A stretch of 64,000 bases of DNA from Oxyruncus cristatus (GCA_013399855.1 VXAY01002120.1:37197-101196), one strand, 5' to 3'; counted from the first letter of the stretch, positions 35,276 to 48,500 are shown. Numbers and translations: made by a program. Notes: a model not told the origin generated them from the letters alone.

Positions 35276-37167
35276 CCTCAGCAAGGCTTAAGCCCTACTC
35301 AGAAGCAGTTTCACAGAAGACATGCTCATTTTTACAATGCTAAGCAGTTGCACGTGAGCACTGTGTCCTTGGCTTAGAAAAGATTTGATTCCCAGAAAAA
35401 CCTTTAAGTTCTTTTCACTTGCAAGAGCAACTACAAAAATTAAGTGTTGGCATCTCAATTTGCTGTATGGGTCACACTGGGATTTTTCTCCACATTAGCA
35501 GATTACTGACAGCACATCTTTCCCACCTCCAGAGCCAGAAGTACTTACCAAATGTTCTGAGCTCATCATGCCTTGTAAGGAGATCCTCTTGCAATAAAAA
35601 CACATCCTCTCATCATAAATCAAGAGAACAGAGATCACAAGAGCTAACACTATATCAGCATTTTAGGATAAGACTAAAACTGGTCTGGTAGCAATGATTA
35701 AGCATTTTGTTTATTGGTGTTGACAGTCTATTTCAAGAGAGAGGCTATTGGACCTTGTTGACTAGATTCTTTCTCTTGTCTTCCCAGCCACTCCACGTTC
35801 CCAAAACTATTTATACCAACAAACAAGAGAGCTGAAATACTGGAAATACATTCCTATGTTCTTCAGCCCTGCTCTCTTCATTGAATATAAAAGAGCAAAT
35901 TGATTATTTTGTTCAAACGCTGAAAAAGCGTGTCATAAAATGTAATAAAATTGTTCAATCGCAATTGATGACAGCTGTTCTCCAACTTCTCCATCCTCAC
36001 TAAAACAATAGGAAGGCAAGAACAGCTGGACTCTATGGGGCTCCCCTTTTCAACTGGGTATCTTGAGTGGCAAAATCCCATTGAGAAAGCTATTTAAAAT
36101 ATGGATATTTCAGACCAAACAAAGGATCAGCACAAACTGATGAATTCCTCTGAAGAGAGATTCACAGACTGCTTTAAACCATCATACGATCCCATACAGG
36201 ATTATTTGAAACCACTGTGTTTCCAGTCCATATGGTGTTTTGCTTAATAAGATGTTGAGAAGTACACCATAAAACCATTATCTACTTCTGGTATAATCTA
36301 ATTAGGGGTAAAGATTTGTGTGTGATACTCACAAACCTGTCTGTAAACTCATGATGTGCTTCATTCAGTCAATGAGTTGAATTACATCTGCCCTTCAGAA
36401 ATTTTAGTCTTCTATACTCAGAAACTCTGAAAAAAATAAGTTCAAACTTTTATTTTTGTTTAATAACTGAAATTAGCAGTGGGACTAGTTAATATCACTT
36501 ACCTGTGTAGCTTGACACTCATTACTACTCTAAAAACTCCATATTACACTATTTTAAGTTATCAGAGATTCTTTTTACTTTATTGATCAAAACCAAAAGT
36601 CCTAGAATAAACTAATTTTCTCTTTGATGGCTGTAAAAATTCCTTTTTTCTTTTATTGTGCACAAACTACATTGATTTTTTCCCTGGTTGTTCTTAAAAC
36701 AAGAACAGAAATTCTTGAGCAATCAATTCATATAGTTATATAGTAATATATAGTTGTCACTGAAATTTAACAACATTATAATGCTTTTAGTATTCACTTA
36801 TTGAGCTGTCACATACTTACAGAAAGTATGTGACATTTTGGTACATTTATTTCTGTGGGGGTGCATATAATAAGTTGTCCTTTGCTCATGAAAATGTAAG
36901 ACCAGACTAAGACCATACCTGCGTTGAGAAACATACTTTTTTCTCCATTGTAGAAGTATTTTATCCTCCGAGGTAAAAGACTGCAACTACCACTAGGTAG
37001 CTGGGAATGAGGGATATAGGGATATCACAAAGTGAGGGAGGGATAGAGGTGTGTGTAACAAAGGATGGAAAACAGGGTGGTGGCTGATGAGGATCTGTTG
37101 AACAGTGGGGGACCTAAGCATGATGCAAATGATACAGAGCAGAAGGTGGAGTATACTGAGTCTGGAC
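35276..37167. other. Unique AT-rich DNA with one strong hairpin
   Basis: No gene is recognised. The perfect hairpin at 36807-36835 is listed separately. AT-rich runs occur near 36720-36760. Frames at 35419-35691 and 35878-36081 look like chance. Confidence 0.55.
36807..36835. repeat. Perfect 12-bp-arm hairpin
   Basis: TGTCACATACTT (36807-36818) and AAGTATGTGACA (36824-36835) are exact reverse complements separated by the 5-nt loop 'acaga'. The stem has no mismatch and ends abruptly on both sides. It could be a cruciform, the end of a small foldback element or an RNA stem; it is shorter than a typical pre-microRNA. Confidence 0.9.
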
Positions 37168-37420
37168 GTCACAGAGTTAATTTTCTTTACAGTGATCCCT
37201 AAGGTGCTGTGTCAAGGTTTTGTTGCTTAAACAGCCTTGACAGCAGACTGTTTTGACTACTGCCAAACAGTGCTTGCACAGAGTGAAGGCTTTCTCTGCT
37301 CTTCATGCTGCCACCTTTCCCTCTCATGGACAAGAAGTTGACAGAGGACTCAGTGGGACAGTGACGTCCATTGACCACACAATATTCTGTACCATAGAAT
37401 GTCATGATCTGCAATAAAAG
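37168..37420 (+). mobile_element. ERVL-like LTR fragment, diverged
   Basis: It matches an avian ERVL-type LTR in scattered blocks: 'gtcacagagttaattttctttacagtg' (37168), 'ctactgccaaacagtgcttgcacagagtgaaggctttctctgctctt' (about 37258-37304), 'gacagtgacgtccattgacc' and 'atattctgtaccatagaatgtcatg' (about 37382-37406), ending in 'caataaaagc', which could be the polyadenylation signal. About 60 bp around 37200-37250 is unrelated or rearranged. The paralogues at 47227 and 51451 share the left part. No internal retroviral sequence is adjacent, so it is an old solo or partial LTR. Confidence 0.7.
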
Positions 37421-40400
37421 CATAAGAAAAAGAGGAGGAAGCAACAACACTCATGGTTATGGCCTCTGCCCTCCACTTCCTAAGCAGCCTTTACATCTGC
37501 TGAGGCCCTGCTCTCCAGCAAGGGGCTAAACACATGCTTGCTGATGAGAAGTAGTGAATAAATCCCTTCTTTGCTTTCCTGGTGCACACAGCTTTTGCTC
37601 CACTACCTCTCAAACTACCTCTGTCTCAATGCCTGAGTCCTTTCACCTTCATTCTAATTTCTCCCTGGCCTGTGAGACAGGGCTGGGTGAGTGAGTGGCT
37701 ATGAGTACTCAGAACTCCAGGCTCCTGAACAACACCCAGAAAATTCACAATCAAAGCCACACATTGCCATGGCACCAGCCAGAATCCCAAGGAATGAAAC
37801 CCAAGTGAATCACCTCAGAAAGGCTCATGTTTTTTTCTGTCTTTTAATGATCTTTGCTGGGATGTCCAAGAAGGCTTTCAGATGTATTGGCACCTTCCGA
37901 AGATCAGCAGGAATTACTGCCTTTGGGTTTTCTCTGGTCATGTTTCCTCTGTTACCTCTTTGTATGCAAGACATTATTTTCAAAATCTGGTCTTTTCTAA
38001 AGACTCCTCTGCCTGTTATCTGTGCTTAAACCCACCTCTGTTAACAGGGCAGGGGAGCACTGAAAGAGCAGTGTTTCAATGGAAAACCACGTAAGTCTGG
38101 GAAAGATGTAACTTGTGATTACTTTGTGCATTTATTCCTGTGCTTTCATTAGCTTTCTTCCTAAAAAAAAAAAAGGAAAAAGCCACCTACAATATTGAAA
38201 GTCCTTTTGGGAGACCTGCAGGAGGGATGTGTGGGTTTGTACAGAATTGGAACTGGACAGTTTTGTCCTCATGTGGAGGAAAGAATATCATCCATCTCCA
38301 ATTCCATCATCCAGTTCTTTCTTGGGAGTCCTTGGCAATTATTCATCTGGGGGCCAAGCTTTAAGGGTTTACAATTTCACAGAACAGAGCAGCATAATTA
38401 TACTTACAAATGCACGGCAAGGCACACCTTGCTCAAGCAATGAGACGTGACAAGCCATGATTTTTTGTGAGATTATTAGCACACCATGAACAATGTGATA
38501 ACATGAAAGGCCAAAGGTCAAAATCAGAATCACTTTAATCATTCAGAAAGTATATGTAATTACCCTGAAGTGCATTTCCTGGTCTGCTGTGAAGCAGAAT
38601 CGGTTCAGGCAAATATACTGATTTTACTGGACATGCATTTACTGGACATCAAGGCTGCTTCATCTCACCTGCCCAATAGCCAGTAAGCAAGCACCCATTT
38701 ACTACCACACTCCTAAGCTAAATCACAGCTTGTGTTATAAATACCATTTACACAACAAAAGGTTCACATTCTTACAGACAAGGTTATACGTATGGTTGGG
38801 TATCTGTTTTTCTTTATTTACCAGCATGAAATATCCCAGTGTCGCCTCTTTCGGTATTAAACTTAAAATATTTCTGTTTTAGGTTAATATAGGAGAAAAA
38901 AACCCCATGAAGCTATGTGCAACAGACTGTATGGCTGATAATTAGTCATATGAGCAGTATAGTATATGTCTTTGAAGAATTAATTCAGTATTTAGCTGAA
39001 GCATCTGATACAATAATGCCAAGAAAAATCCATAAACACCTCCCAGTGTCAGTATTGCCATATGTAATGTTGTATTACCATCAGTATTACCATTAATTCA
39101 CCATATGCTGTGACCATTCAGACCTCCACTGCAGCATCAGCTCTAGGACGTAATTGTGTGTTAGTTACAGAACAAAAATATGTGCCTCCTTACAATAATA
39201 GAGATAGGTATCAAACAAGAATGTAGAGTAAAATTAGATTCATTCCTGAAGACAGCAGTGAGGCTTGGTTACTAGCCTGGCAGAATGCATCAGATTTTTA
39301 AATGTATGTGTCTGAAATTTGTAAGCAATTATTTTAAGATTTTATACTTTGCTGTCTCCATGTTTTTGCACAATCCAAATACCTAATTTTTCTGTTTGGT
39401 ATTTATAGTATTGTTATACACAGAAACTTATATTTTAGACATGTTTGTATAACAAGGCAGTGCAAGACATTCAATTTCTTGCTTTTGAGAAAGATGTTTT
39501 ACAAGTGATCTACATACATGTTTGGAAAGTTATTAAAAATATGTTGAATCTTATTCAAGAAAAGTGAGGTGGCAGAAAATTTTCCTCAAAAGTGAGAAGG
39601 GAACATTCTCTGATGTAGCCTGTTAGTCAAAGGCAGGAGATTTGAACTTTCAAATCAAAGATTTGAATTTGTGGTTTGCCCAAAGGATGTATCTAATCAA
39701 AACAGGCTTTGCACAGGTACACTTAATTGACAGATGTAGTCCGAAATGTGTTTCATGATAGCAGGATGCATATGCCGCTCTTAAAGAATGTACAAGTTCC
39801 TCTAGCATGAAATCATCCAGAGCACCCCTCACTTCATATGAGTTCAGCAGAGTGCAAGAACACTGCAATGTAATTGCTAATTAATTTAGTGTAAAAATCT
39901 TAGATAAAAAACCACCTGATTGCCAATTTGTTAAATCTGACAGCCTGATGTGTCAAAACAGAAGCTGGCTGTGCCTCCTCCTTGCAAGCTGTAAATTACT
40001 GATATACACTCTGTACCCTTTGTGGCTGGAGATGAATAATGCATTCACATGGTATACTTCTCTTGGTGAAAATTGCTAGGTACTGCTTACAGCATAACAT
40101 GTTGTTTTTTCTTGTTACTCTTCCTGCCTGTGCATCACTCACAACTTGACTCTCATGCTACTCATTTAAATACTCATTTAAATACTCCTAATGCAGTTTT
40201 GAGCAGGAAAGGACAAAAAACCCCCAACAAACCAAGTTGATAAGCAAAGAAACAAAAAGATTTCCTAGGAAAACTCACCTAGTATGCCCTGCATGTGCTG
40301 GGAATTGGTAAATTGGCAAACTCTGGCTGAGGAATCAAACGTGGGCAGCTACTCATGCCGTTGACAAATTTACACCAGGGCACGCATCAGAATTACACTA

Positions 40401-41602
40401 CAATACTCTCCACTGTTAAAATTCAGTTCAAAGCTGTCTTTGAACCCACTGTTGGTTTTGGCTAACCAACCCAGATGCCATGTCCAGCCCAGTAACCATC
40501 CTGGACCTTTGCGATGTGAGTTACGTCCTGCTACACCAGCCAGCCCCTTAGAGAGAGGTTTGCATGAGCAATATAAAGCAGCTAAAATATCTTCTCAATT
40601 CTCTAAACATCATGAGTGATTCAGCATTTGATGAAAAGTGACTGGAGATGCTGTTTTCTGACAAACACTCCTTATGAACTTGGCACAGTGCATCTACGCC
40701 ACTGCAACTCATCTTCAAGGAAAAAAAAATTGTTTTCTGTCTGGTGGAATGTTTAGGCATTTACTTTGCTAAGCAGCAGGAACTGGAGGGATACATCCAT
40801 TCATAATGGTGCAAAAGAATGGATCCAAGGGAATGTTATTTAAGTGTCTGTCGAAGTCAGGTAAAGTTTTGGCCAAGCAGAGCTTACGCTGGCTACCACT
40901 GTGCCAGGCAGTTTGTATGGAACCGACAGGCTGGTGACAAATGTGTGTGTTTTGCTCAGATACACACACTCCCACAAAAATTAATTTATTCTGTCAGGGT
41001 GGTAAAAAATTGTTTTTCTTCTCCTCACTTATTTAATTGGATTCTAGTTACTCTAAGATGAAAAAATTGTTTTTAAAACCAGTCTGTTAAGATTTGTCAG
41101 GAGCAGATGGACCTGTCATTTAAACCTGTGTGCAATACATCCATGAAGAGAAACTGAGAGAGACCTAATGGATCTCTGCAGAAACAGCAAGAGGTAAGAG
41201 ATATGGCATCCAGGATATACACAGTCTACCTGCCTTAGATACTGTATATCCATAAAAGTTTAAATTTTAAAGGAACTGTTCTCCTGAATGTGTGTTGCTT
41301 TGCACATGGCAGCATGGACAGTTAAAGAACACACATAGCTTTGAACTTCATTATTTTACACTACTTCCAAATGCTCTCCCCTTCTCAGACAGAAGTGGGG
41401 TAGCTCTTGCGAGGTTTGGAGATGATTAGTTGGAGTGATGACATTAATTGCATCATTATCTATAATGAAGTCCTCTCTTCTGCCCTGGTTCGCAAGACCG
41501 TACCTGCATTATGTGGTGAAAGGGTAATGACTCCTTGTGGGTCAGCCTCTGTTTCCTAAAAGCTATCACTAAAATGGACATCAGTGGGATAAAACATGGT
41601 AG
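37421..41602. other. Unique AT-rich DNA
   Basis: No gene is recognised. It holds a DR1-like nuclear-receptor motif (38508-38520), a direct repeat TTTACTGGACAT (38623-38634, 38638-38649), and a 12-bp tandem repeat TACTCATTTAAA (40159-40182). Frames at 37691-38029 (112 codons, hydrophobic C-terminal half) and 38195-38450 have no recognised domain. Confidence 0.55.
38508..38520 (+). promoter_or_regulatory. DR1 nuclear-receptor-like motif
   Basis: AGGCCA-A-AGGTCA is a direct repeat of two hexamer half-sites with a 1-bp spacer. This is the layout bound by HNF4, RXR/PPAR and COUP-TF-type receptors. One half-site is perfect and the other differs at one base. It is a motif match only, with no associated gene in view. 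Confidence 0.25.
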
Positions 41603-41750
41603 GATACCCATGACCACATTCCTGGAAACATTCCCAGTCAGATTGGATGGGACTCTGAGCAACCTGATCTGGTTGATAACGTCAGTGCTCATGGCAAGAC
41701 GGTTGGACTGGATTACCTTTGAAGGTCTTTCCTAAAATATTCTATGATTT
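41603..41750 (+). mobile_element. CR1 LINE 3' fragment, sense
   Basis: The fragment reads 'cattcctggaaacattcccagtcagattggatgggactctgagcaacctgatctggttgataacg', then 'ctcatggcaagacggttggactggatta', 'gaaggtctttcc' and 'attctatgattt'. All are CR1 3' UTR landmarks in order, with one or two small deletions. The overlapping frames on both strands at 41456-41735 are explained by it. Confidence 0.9.
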
Positions 41751-43003
41751 CTGCACAGCACTGAACATATAACAACTTTTCATTCCGTTCACTGTCAGAG
41801 GCTGTTAGGATTTGGAGAATGGTGGTTTTCCTCTTCTGTCTGTCTGCACCAGTGGAAAGGCTTTCCAAACCTGAAACAGCAAAGGTCCTTCTGGAGGCTT
41901 GTAAGAAGATTGGAAAAAAAACTGATACCACCTTGTGCACCTGGACTTGGATCGGGCCCTGGTTGTGGCCAACTCAGCAAAGTTGGGCTACAGTAATTTC
42001 CAATTTCACCACAGCAACAATCTCCCTTCCTGTGTCAGCCTGTGTGCCTGCACAGGCTGTCACGGTAAAGTGACATTCTGCTCCTCTTCTCCCTGGCATG
42101 CACTCTGGACATAAAAAAATATCTGTCCTGAGGTATCCAGGGGACCTGGAAACCCCTGCAAACTACAAGGCAATGAGGAAAACACCAGGAGATACTTTGC
42201 ATGCAGTAACAGAAGAAAAATTTTGCAATTTACCATTTTCAAGCTGTCTGCTAAAAATCAGCAAGGAACACCCAGACAAATGCATTTTAGAGACTTTCAC
42301 TAAAGTCCAGGAAACAGCACTAGACTTTCTGAAATGCCAGAATTGTGCATGTATAATTCCTCCTCTAAAAGAATTATTCTGAAAACCACATGGTAAGGCA
42401 TGAAAGAGTTTTGACAGTTTATTCATCAGTTCTACTAAGAAAACCAAAATAATGTTTCACAGAAAGACAACACTCATTTCTCTTAGAATCTAGGTGAGGT
42501 TTTCTACTGACTCTCTCAAGTAAAACAAATTCTCTTTATTCCCACTCACTAGCTACCAGATATCTGAAATTCTGAGCAGTTACAAGTCAGAGCAGTTACA
42601 AGTCCAAATATTAGGACACGCAGTTCACCATTTAGAGAAGAAAAAAAAAGTGTTAAATTTATGACTGGAAGAAATCTAATAACGAGTAAAACCACATTAC
42701 AGAAAGGAGTAAGGTAGAGGCAACACACAGCATGCAACTCTGGGAATGAATAAAACCCCAAACACACAACTGTGTTTAGAGCTGTGAAATTTTAAAATGA
42801 TACAATATGTGTATGTCACACTCAAGCTGTGGCATTCACATGCTAATGGCAATTACCAGACCTTGATGACAATATCATTCCTTCATAAGAATATGAAAGT
42901 ATGTTTGAAATCGTTTGATGAGGATTTACTTGACTCTCAACAAATGATTTCCATCACAGACTGTCACTTTGGGGGATGAAAGCCCTGACTTCAGAGGACA
43001 TTG
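41751..43003. other. Non-coding DNA
   Basis: No recognised gene. A 16-bp tandem duplication GAGCAGTTACAAGTCa/c is present at 42574-42605. Frames at 41819-42073 and 42098-42447 have no domain and overlap opposite-strand frames. Confidence 0.55.
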
Positions 43004-43248
43004 GGAATCATAGAATCACAGAATGGCGTGGGTTGGAAGAGATCTTAAAGACTGTCTAGTTTCAACCCCCCTGCCATGGGCAGGGACACCTTCCACCAGA
43101 CCAGGTTGCTCAGAGCCTATTCAACCTGGCCTTGAACACTTCGAGGGATGGTGCACCACAGTTTCTCTTGGGCAACCCATGCCAGGGCCTTACCACCCCC
43201 GCAGTAAAGAATTTATTCCTTATATATAATCTAAACCCGCCTCCTTTC
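43004..43248 (-). mobile_element. CR1 LINE 3' end, antisense, well preserved
   Basis: Reading plus: 'gaatcatagaatcacagaatggcgtgggttggaagagatcttaaagac', 'caacccccctgccatgggcagggacaccttccaccagaccaggttgctcagagc', 'aacctggccttgaacacttcgagggatgg', 'cagtaaagaatttattcctt' and 'aatctaaacccgcctcc'. This is the classic antisense CR1 3' end with both terminal octamers, among the least diverged copies here. The 68-codon frame 43023-43229 is CR1 sequence read in antisense. Confidence 0.95.
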
Positions 43249-44384
43249 AGTACTTTAGTTTTAGTTAGAAGTTGTTTTTCAGAGTTTGTGAAAACTTGTT
43301 TCAAAAGGTATAAAGTGCAAAGAAGACAAGGATTGGATCCTTCAAAGAAAGAAGGAAAAGTTTTTTCAAATCAGTAATGACAGGGACCAAAAAAAAAGAA
43401 GGTGGGGCTATTGTGTGTGGGTTTGAAGAAATTTTGTACTTCTCAGCTATGATCGTGCACTAGTGTCTTTGGTGTCACTGCCAGTGTAGGTAGTCTCTCT
43501 CACAGACATTTTTTTCTCATATATATCTTTTGAGGCACCTGCATTCAGCAAAATCATGAGCTGTGGCATTGTCTTCCCCAGATATTGTAGTGATAGGGTT
43601 TTTTACAAGATTTTTTAAAACAGATATCCCTGTTTGCCAGTGGAAACTGAAGAAAAGAAGTTTAAACAATCACCCCTGCCTTGTCCATGCATTGGATCCT
43701 TACTGCAGAAAAAGCCATGGGTTGCTCTGTGTTCCAGCTGAGATGAACAGGCAATCCAGTTTTAAGGTAATTCACTGCTCAGTTGCCATGAATTAAACCA
43801 AAGCTAAGGGCAAAACTAAACAATACTAGTGGCAAAGAACAGTTGTTATTGAGACAATAATTTATCTCCAGCGAGAAAACTGGGATTAAAAAAAAAAAAA
43901 AAAGTAGAACGACAGCTTGCTCATAACCTCTCTATCACCTAACAATCAATTATTACTTTTTTATTTCTCCCCAGATGGCTGATATTCCACTTTTATTTCA
44001 ACCTGTACAAAAGTCAGTGTCCTACATAGCAGCTGGCAAGTATCACTCCATTGTTTTTTCTCACAAGCAGTGTGACATTTTAGCCTTGCTTCAGCTAACA
44101 GAATTTGTCAGACTGTAAAAAAAAAAAAAAAGGCACCTAAAGATTAAGACTTTGATTTTTTTACAAGTGGTTTCACAAGATCAGAATCTTTAGACTGTGT
44201 TCTCAGAAAATTGTTACTTTTCCCCCTTTCAACATGAGAAAATATACAGTCATTGAAGCAAAGGTATTCAGTGCAAAACCAGATGAACAAAAAATGCAGA
44301 AGACCTATTAAATTGAGTAGTCATTCGGGTGATATTGAACTTGCTCCAGCTGCCTCCAGGAAAGGTATGGAGGAGGCAGAGCCA
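43249..44384. other. AT-rich DNA with poly-A runs
   Basis: No gene is recognised. Poly-A runs lie at about 43888-43902 and 44118-44131. I see no retroposed body linked to them. Confidence 0.55.
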
Positions 44385-44608
44385 GAATCACCCCAGCTGG
44401 AGGAAAGGAAATCTCTGGTCACCATGAAAGTGGTCAAACACCAGCACAGGGGCCCGGAGAGCTTGTAGAGTTTTCAGCCTTGCAGGTGTTTGAAATCAAC
44501 AGTTCAAAGCCCCAAGCAACCAGAATCAAATGGCCCTGCTCCAAAATGGACGTTCAGGCCACAGACCTTCAGAGGTCCCCTCCAACCTGCATCACTCAGT
44601 TGATTCTG
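44385..44608 (+). mobile_element. CR1 LINE 3' fragment, sense, diverged subfamily
   Basis: The copy follows the CR1 subfamily with 'ctggtcaccatgaaagtggtcaaacac' (about 44416), 'cacaggggcccggagagcttgtagag', 'cttgcaggtgtttgaaatcaac', 'tggccctgctcc', 'cttcagaggtcccctccaacctgcatcactca' and a terminal 'ttgattctg'. It has many substitutions and a few deletions. It is the sense counterpart of the copy at 15801. Confidence 0.75.
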
Positions 44609-47226
44609 CCTCTTACAGTCAATTCATGCATCCGTCAGTCTGTAATCGAGTATAATTTTATAATTTTTTTTTTATCATAACATTCATCTTTAAGCACACA
44701 AATTTTGAGTTATAAACAGGGTCCTTCAATAAATGACATAAATAAATAGCTCCCATAAGAAGAGTCTGTTCCTCCTCCCCTGCGCTCTCGTAATATGGAA
44801 AGAATCAATCCACTGCAAAGACCTTCAAAAGGTCCAAAAAATAAAAAAAAAAAATAAATTTTCAAAGATCTTTGCTTAGGTGAATCTACGCTGGCAGGTG
44901 TTGTGAGGGAATGGCAATTTTCCCCACCTTCAGCTAACAAGCTGCTGGACACAATCAACATTGTTGGATAACTTAGCGCTGTTAAACCATTCTACCATCT
45001 GCATCTATTATTCTCCCACTTCAACAACACTCTTCCTTCACCTGAGCAAGTCAAAACCAAGTTCCCTACTTATTCATGTGCAAACAGCAGGAGTTTTGTT
45101 CTACTCATTTTCACACGTGCCACTAAAACCACCAATATGTTTTCTTTTCCTGGACTGTGTCATCAGTATCACCAAGCATGCCTTCCTGTGACTAGAATGC
45201 TAGGACCACACTGCAGGAGAAAAAACTGTGTGCTTAATTATTGAGAATACGTAATCTGCTGACATGATACTCTGACTCTGCAAAGCAGCCTAAAGTAGGA
45301 CAAGACATCCATTTGTCCTAAAAAAAAAAAAAAAAGCTTCTATCCATGTTTCATGAGGACATTTTTGGACAGATAGCTGGAACCATTATAGACCCTGAAT
45401 CACCAGGATTTGCTGTACAGAAAGCCACTGAAAAACACCAGTTCTCCCTTTGCAGAAACCCACTGCTCCCTTAGCCTGGCTTCCAGGTCACAGCACTGCC
45501 ACCCATTTTCTCTGTGACTCAGAAGTGCTTGCTTCCATTGCTGTCTCCATCCTCCCTCTCCCAATACTGAGAGACACGTTCCCTGACATGATGGTTTTTG
45601 GGCAGATTCTTACCAACCAGCAATACACCTCCATTCATTGGCTTTGGAGGGTTTCTGTAAACAGTATATTTTATCCCACAGGATGAAATTTGAACACGTT
45701 AATGGTGTGTTTTGGGAGCAGTTTTGGCAGCGCATAGGCATTCCACTCTGGTATGCCCTGCCAAAGAAGCCTCTTTGTTTCTAACCTTGAACTGGGTCTT
45801 TTTGTCTCCTTTGACTCATCAACAGCACTTGAGAAAAGCAAAGTGAACCTTTCACTATATAGTTACAGCAGCATCTGAGGAAAAGGAATTCAGCCTTCAT
45901 TATATGTTAGCACTTCACAAAAGAAACCCAAGGCCTTCTTTAGGGAAAAATAATCAAATCACAACTTTTCTCAGCCTGTCTGCCCTCTTTTAGTGGTTTT
46001 CAAGATGACTGAAGAGTTCTGCAGTCAAACATGTCATTTTCTCTTGCCATTTTTGAAGAATGAAGCAAAACATGTGCAGAAAATACCACTGTCATACAAT
46101 TCAAAAGTCATTGAATAAAGTGAGATTGCTCCTGGTTTTAGACAAGTCTCAGGCTCTTTGTTGATGCCAGCAGATGTTTCAGTATCAGCTATGTTCTGCT
46201 GGCAGTGGGAGGTGTTAATGGTGTGAGAATACTCAGGGAGCAACTTCTACTCTAGCAATTGTATATTTGCTTAAAATGTGTTGTTTAAATAGAGTTCTGT
46301 CAATTAAAAAGAATTCTGTCAATAATTCTGGATGGAAAGACAGTTTTCCCTCCATTGTGGTTCACTGCCGTTTCTTATGTGCCTGCAGTACCCAGCTTCT
46401 AGTTAAATTGTCTCCCAACAGTTCATCTTGCACTGGAGATTGCCTTGGATGTAAAGTTGTTTTCTGTTTATCATTTTTTAAATTCCTGCTAAGGTACTGG
46501 GCTGCTGACAATAACAGAAGCCTTATTGCTCAGTACCATTGCCACTTCTCACCACACTGGGACGTTACTGCTGCTGTTAGGGCCCTAATCATCACTACCT
46601 TTTTCTGTAGGTAGCAATTTCATATGAAAAGATTTCATTCTTCTTTGACATTAAAATATGCTCCCACTCTTCCACATCCACACTGAAAGGGTCTAACTTA
46701 ATTTTTCTTTAGTGTGGCTGTTAGCAGTGAAGTTGGACTATGTGAATGCAGAGTGACACAACCACTGCCTTGCGCAGCTGCTCACACTCATCACAGAATA
46801 ACCAGAGTAAAGTTCTCCTGCCTCATCTGCAGTGAGTAGAGAGCAGTGGTAAATTGTGAACTCGATTTCTTGGCAGCAGCTAGCAGCCCTCACCTACCAT
46901 TGCTTGGTTTTGGCAAAGTTCTCACTATGAGGCCCAGTTCTGACCCGATGGGAGTGACGGAATCCTCCCCAGTTTGAGAGAAAGACTGTGGATTTCATGG
47001 GAATGGAGATGAAGCACAGGGCAGGGGACTGGTTCACCTCACCCTCCCTCCAGAGTAAGAAGGGAGAGAGTGTCTGTGTCTGGCAGAGTGACTTCTCAGC
47101 ACATGGAATGCTCAACAGAGGACAGAACACTGGTGGGAATGCTGAAATGGATCCTCTTTTTCTCAGCCACAATGTTCCCAGAACAGGTGAGAGACACGTG
47201 AGCAAACGGAACATTTGCTAATTTGG
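44609..47226. other. Unique AT-rich DNA
   Basis: No gene is recognised. It contains A-runs near 44839-44855 and 45320-45335. Frames such as 45450-45686, 46267-46614 (115 codons, Cys-rich) and the minus 46894-47214 show no domain or splice support. Confidence 0.55.
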
Positions 47227-47403
47227 TCTGCTGGCTTTGGCTGGGATAGAGTTAAATTTCATCATAGGGGCTGGTGTGGGCTGTGTTTGGATTTGTGCTG
47301 AAAACAGTGTTGATAACACAGAGATGTTTTCATTACTGCTGAGCTGTGCTCACACAGAGTCAAGGGCTTTTCTGCTCCTCATCCACCCCACCAGTGAGCA
47401 GAT
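47227..47403 (+). mobile_element. ERVL-like LTR fragment (U3 part)
   Basis: The fragment reads 'tctgctggctttggctgggatagagttaa', 'ggggctggtgtgggctgtgtttggatttgtgctgaaaacagtgttgataacacagagatgttttcattactgctgag' and 'cacacagagtcaagggcttttctgctcctcatccaccccaccagtgagca'. This matches the 5' half of an avian ERVL-type LTR, and the match fades after about 47403. No TATA box, poly-A signal or internal retroviral region is attached. The 78-codon frame 47237-47473 is a chance frame in the LTR. Confidence 0.85.
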
Positions 47404-48500
47404 AAACAGCCAGCTGCATAAGTTACTCAGAGGACAAACACTGACTAACACCTCACACAGAGTGGATCTCTGACTTCACACATGCTGTATGAAGAGCACC
47501 AAAGCAACTTGTGAGAGGAATTAGTATTTTCTCATAATATCACATATGACACAGAAGCCTGAAAAATGGAACAGGGATAAATATGATAGGTCAAGAAAAA
47601 GTTCCCAACTCTTCACTTTCCAAGAAAACCTGATAGGTTCTGAAAATATAAAACCCCTCAGCTCAAGTCCTGGAAACTTGCATTTCACTCACAGACAATG
47701 AAATCAGCAATTTATTTTAAAATCTGGGTTTTTTCCATATTTAGGCTTCTCATGGGACCTCACACAGTCTTAATAAAATCTTTTGCTATTCTGGATGCAG
47801 TGTCAGAAATCCATATATGTTTCAAAAGATACGAAGTTTATTTTGCCTAAACCAAGAAGCACCACCTTAGATAAAAATCCTCATGAGAAAAAAATTTCTC
47901 ATTTGCATTAAATAAAGAAGTCCAGCATTATAACTCATTGTAGGCCTGCTGGATGTTCAGTGTATAAAAATTAATTATATACTTTGGAGCAATTTTGCAT
48001 GAGCCAGTGATTTTTCTCCTTTGCAGGTGTGTTTAAACATTCAGATGCACTGGAGAATTACATTATTAAACATGCTGCAGAATATATTAAAAACAGACTG
48101 CTGACGAAGGTTTGTTTGGTTTGCATAGCAATTTCCTGTCTGACTCCTGCTCGTGATCACTGCTGTAACTTCTGTCTAAACCATTTAATGGTCTGACTGC
48201 GTGGAAGCAGGGAGAGAAAAAGAAGGAGGGGAGGAGAAATCTCATCAGGTTGAGCCATGCCTTTGGTCAGTAGAGAACTGGGAGTTCCACAGGAATCATC
48301 CACTTCTTTGGGACTTTGTTCTGAGATGGTATCACCACTCTTAAGAGATTGCACAACGCCACAGTCCTACCACTTGCTCTGGCTGTGCCAACCCACCAGA
48401 GACCCACCACCACGTTGCCACTGAGAAACACTCAAGGCATGCATGAAGTGTTGGTGTGAGAAGCAGCACCATCTCCTCCTTGTCCTCACCTCTCCATCAG
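47404..48500. other. Unique AT-rich DNA
   Basis: No gene is recognised. The imperfect hairpin ATGAGAAA/TTTCTCAT around AAAA sits at 47883-47902. The short minus frame at 48157-48354 has no domain. Confidence 0.55.

Noticed and set aside
41819..42073. 84-codon frame with protein-like composition
   Set aside because: No family is recognised, an opposite-strand frame overlaps it, and there is no splice or retrocopy evidence.
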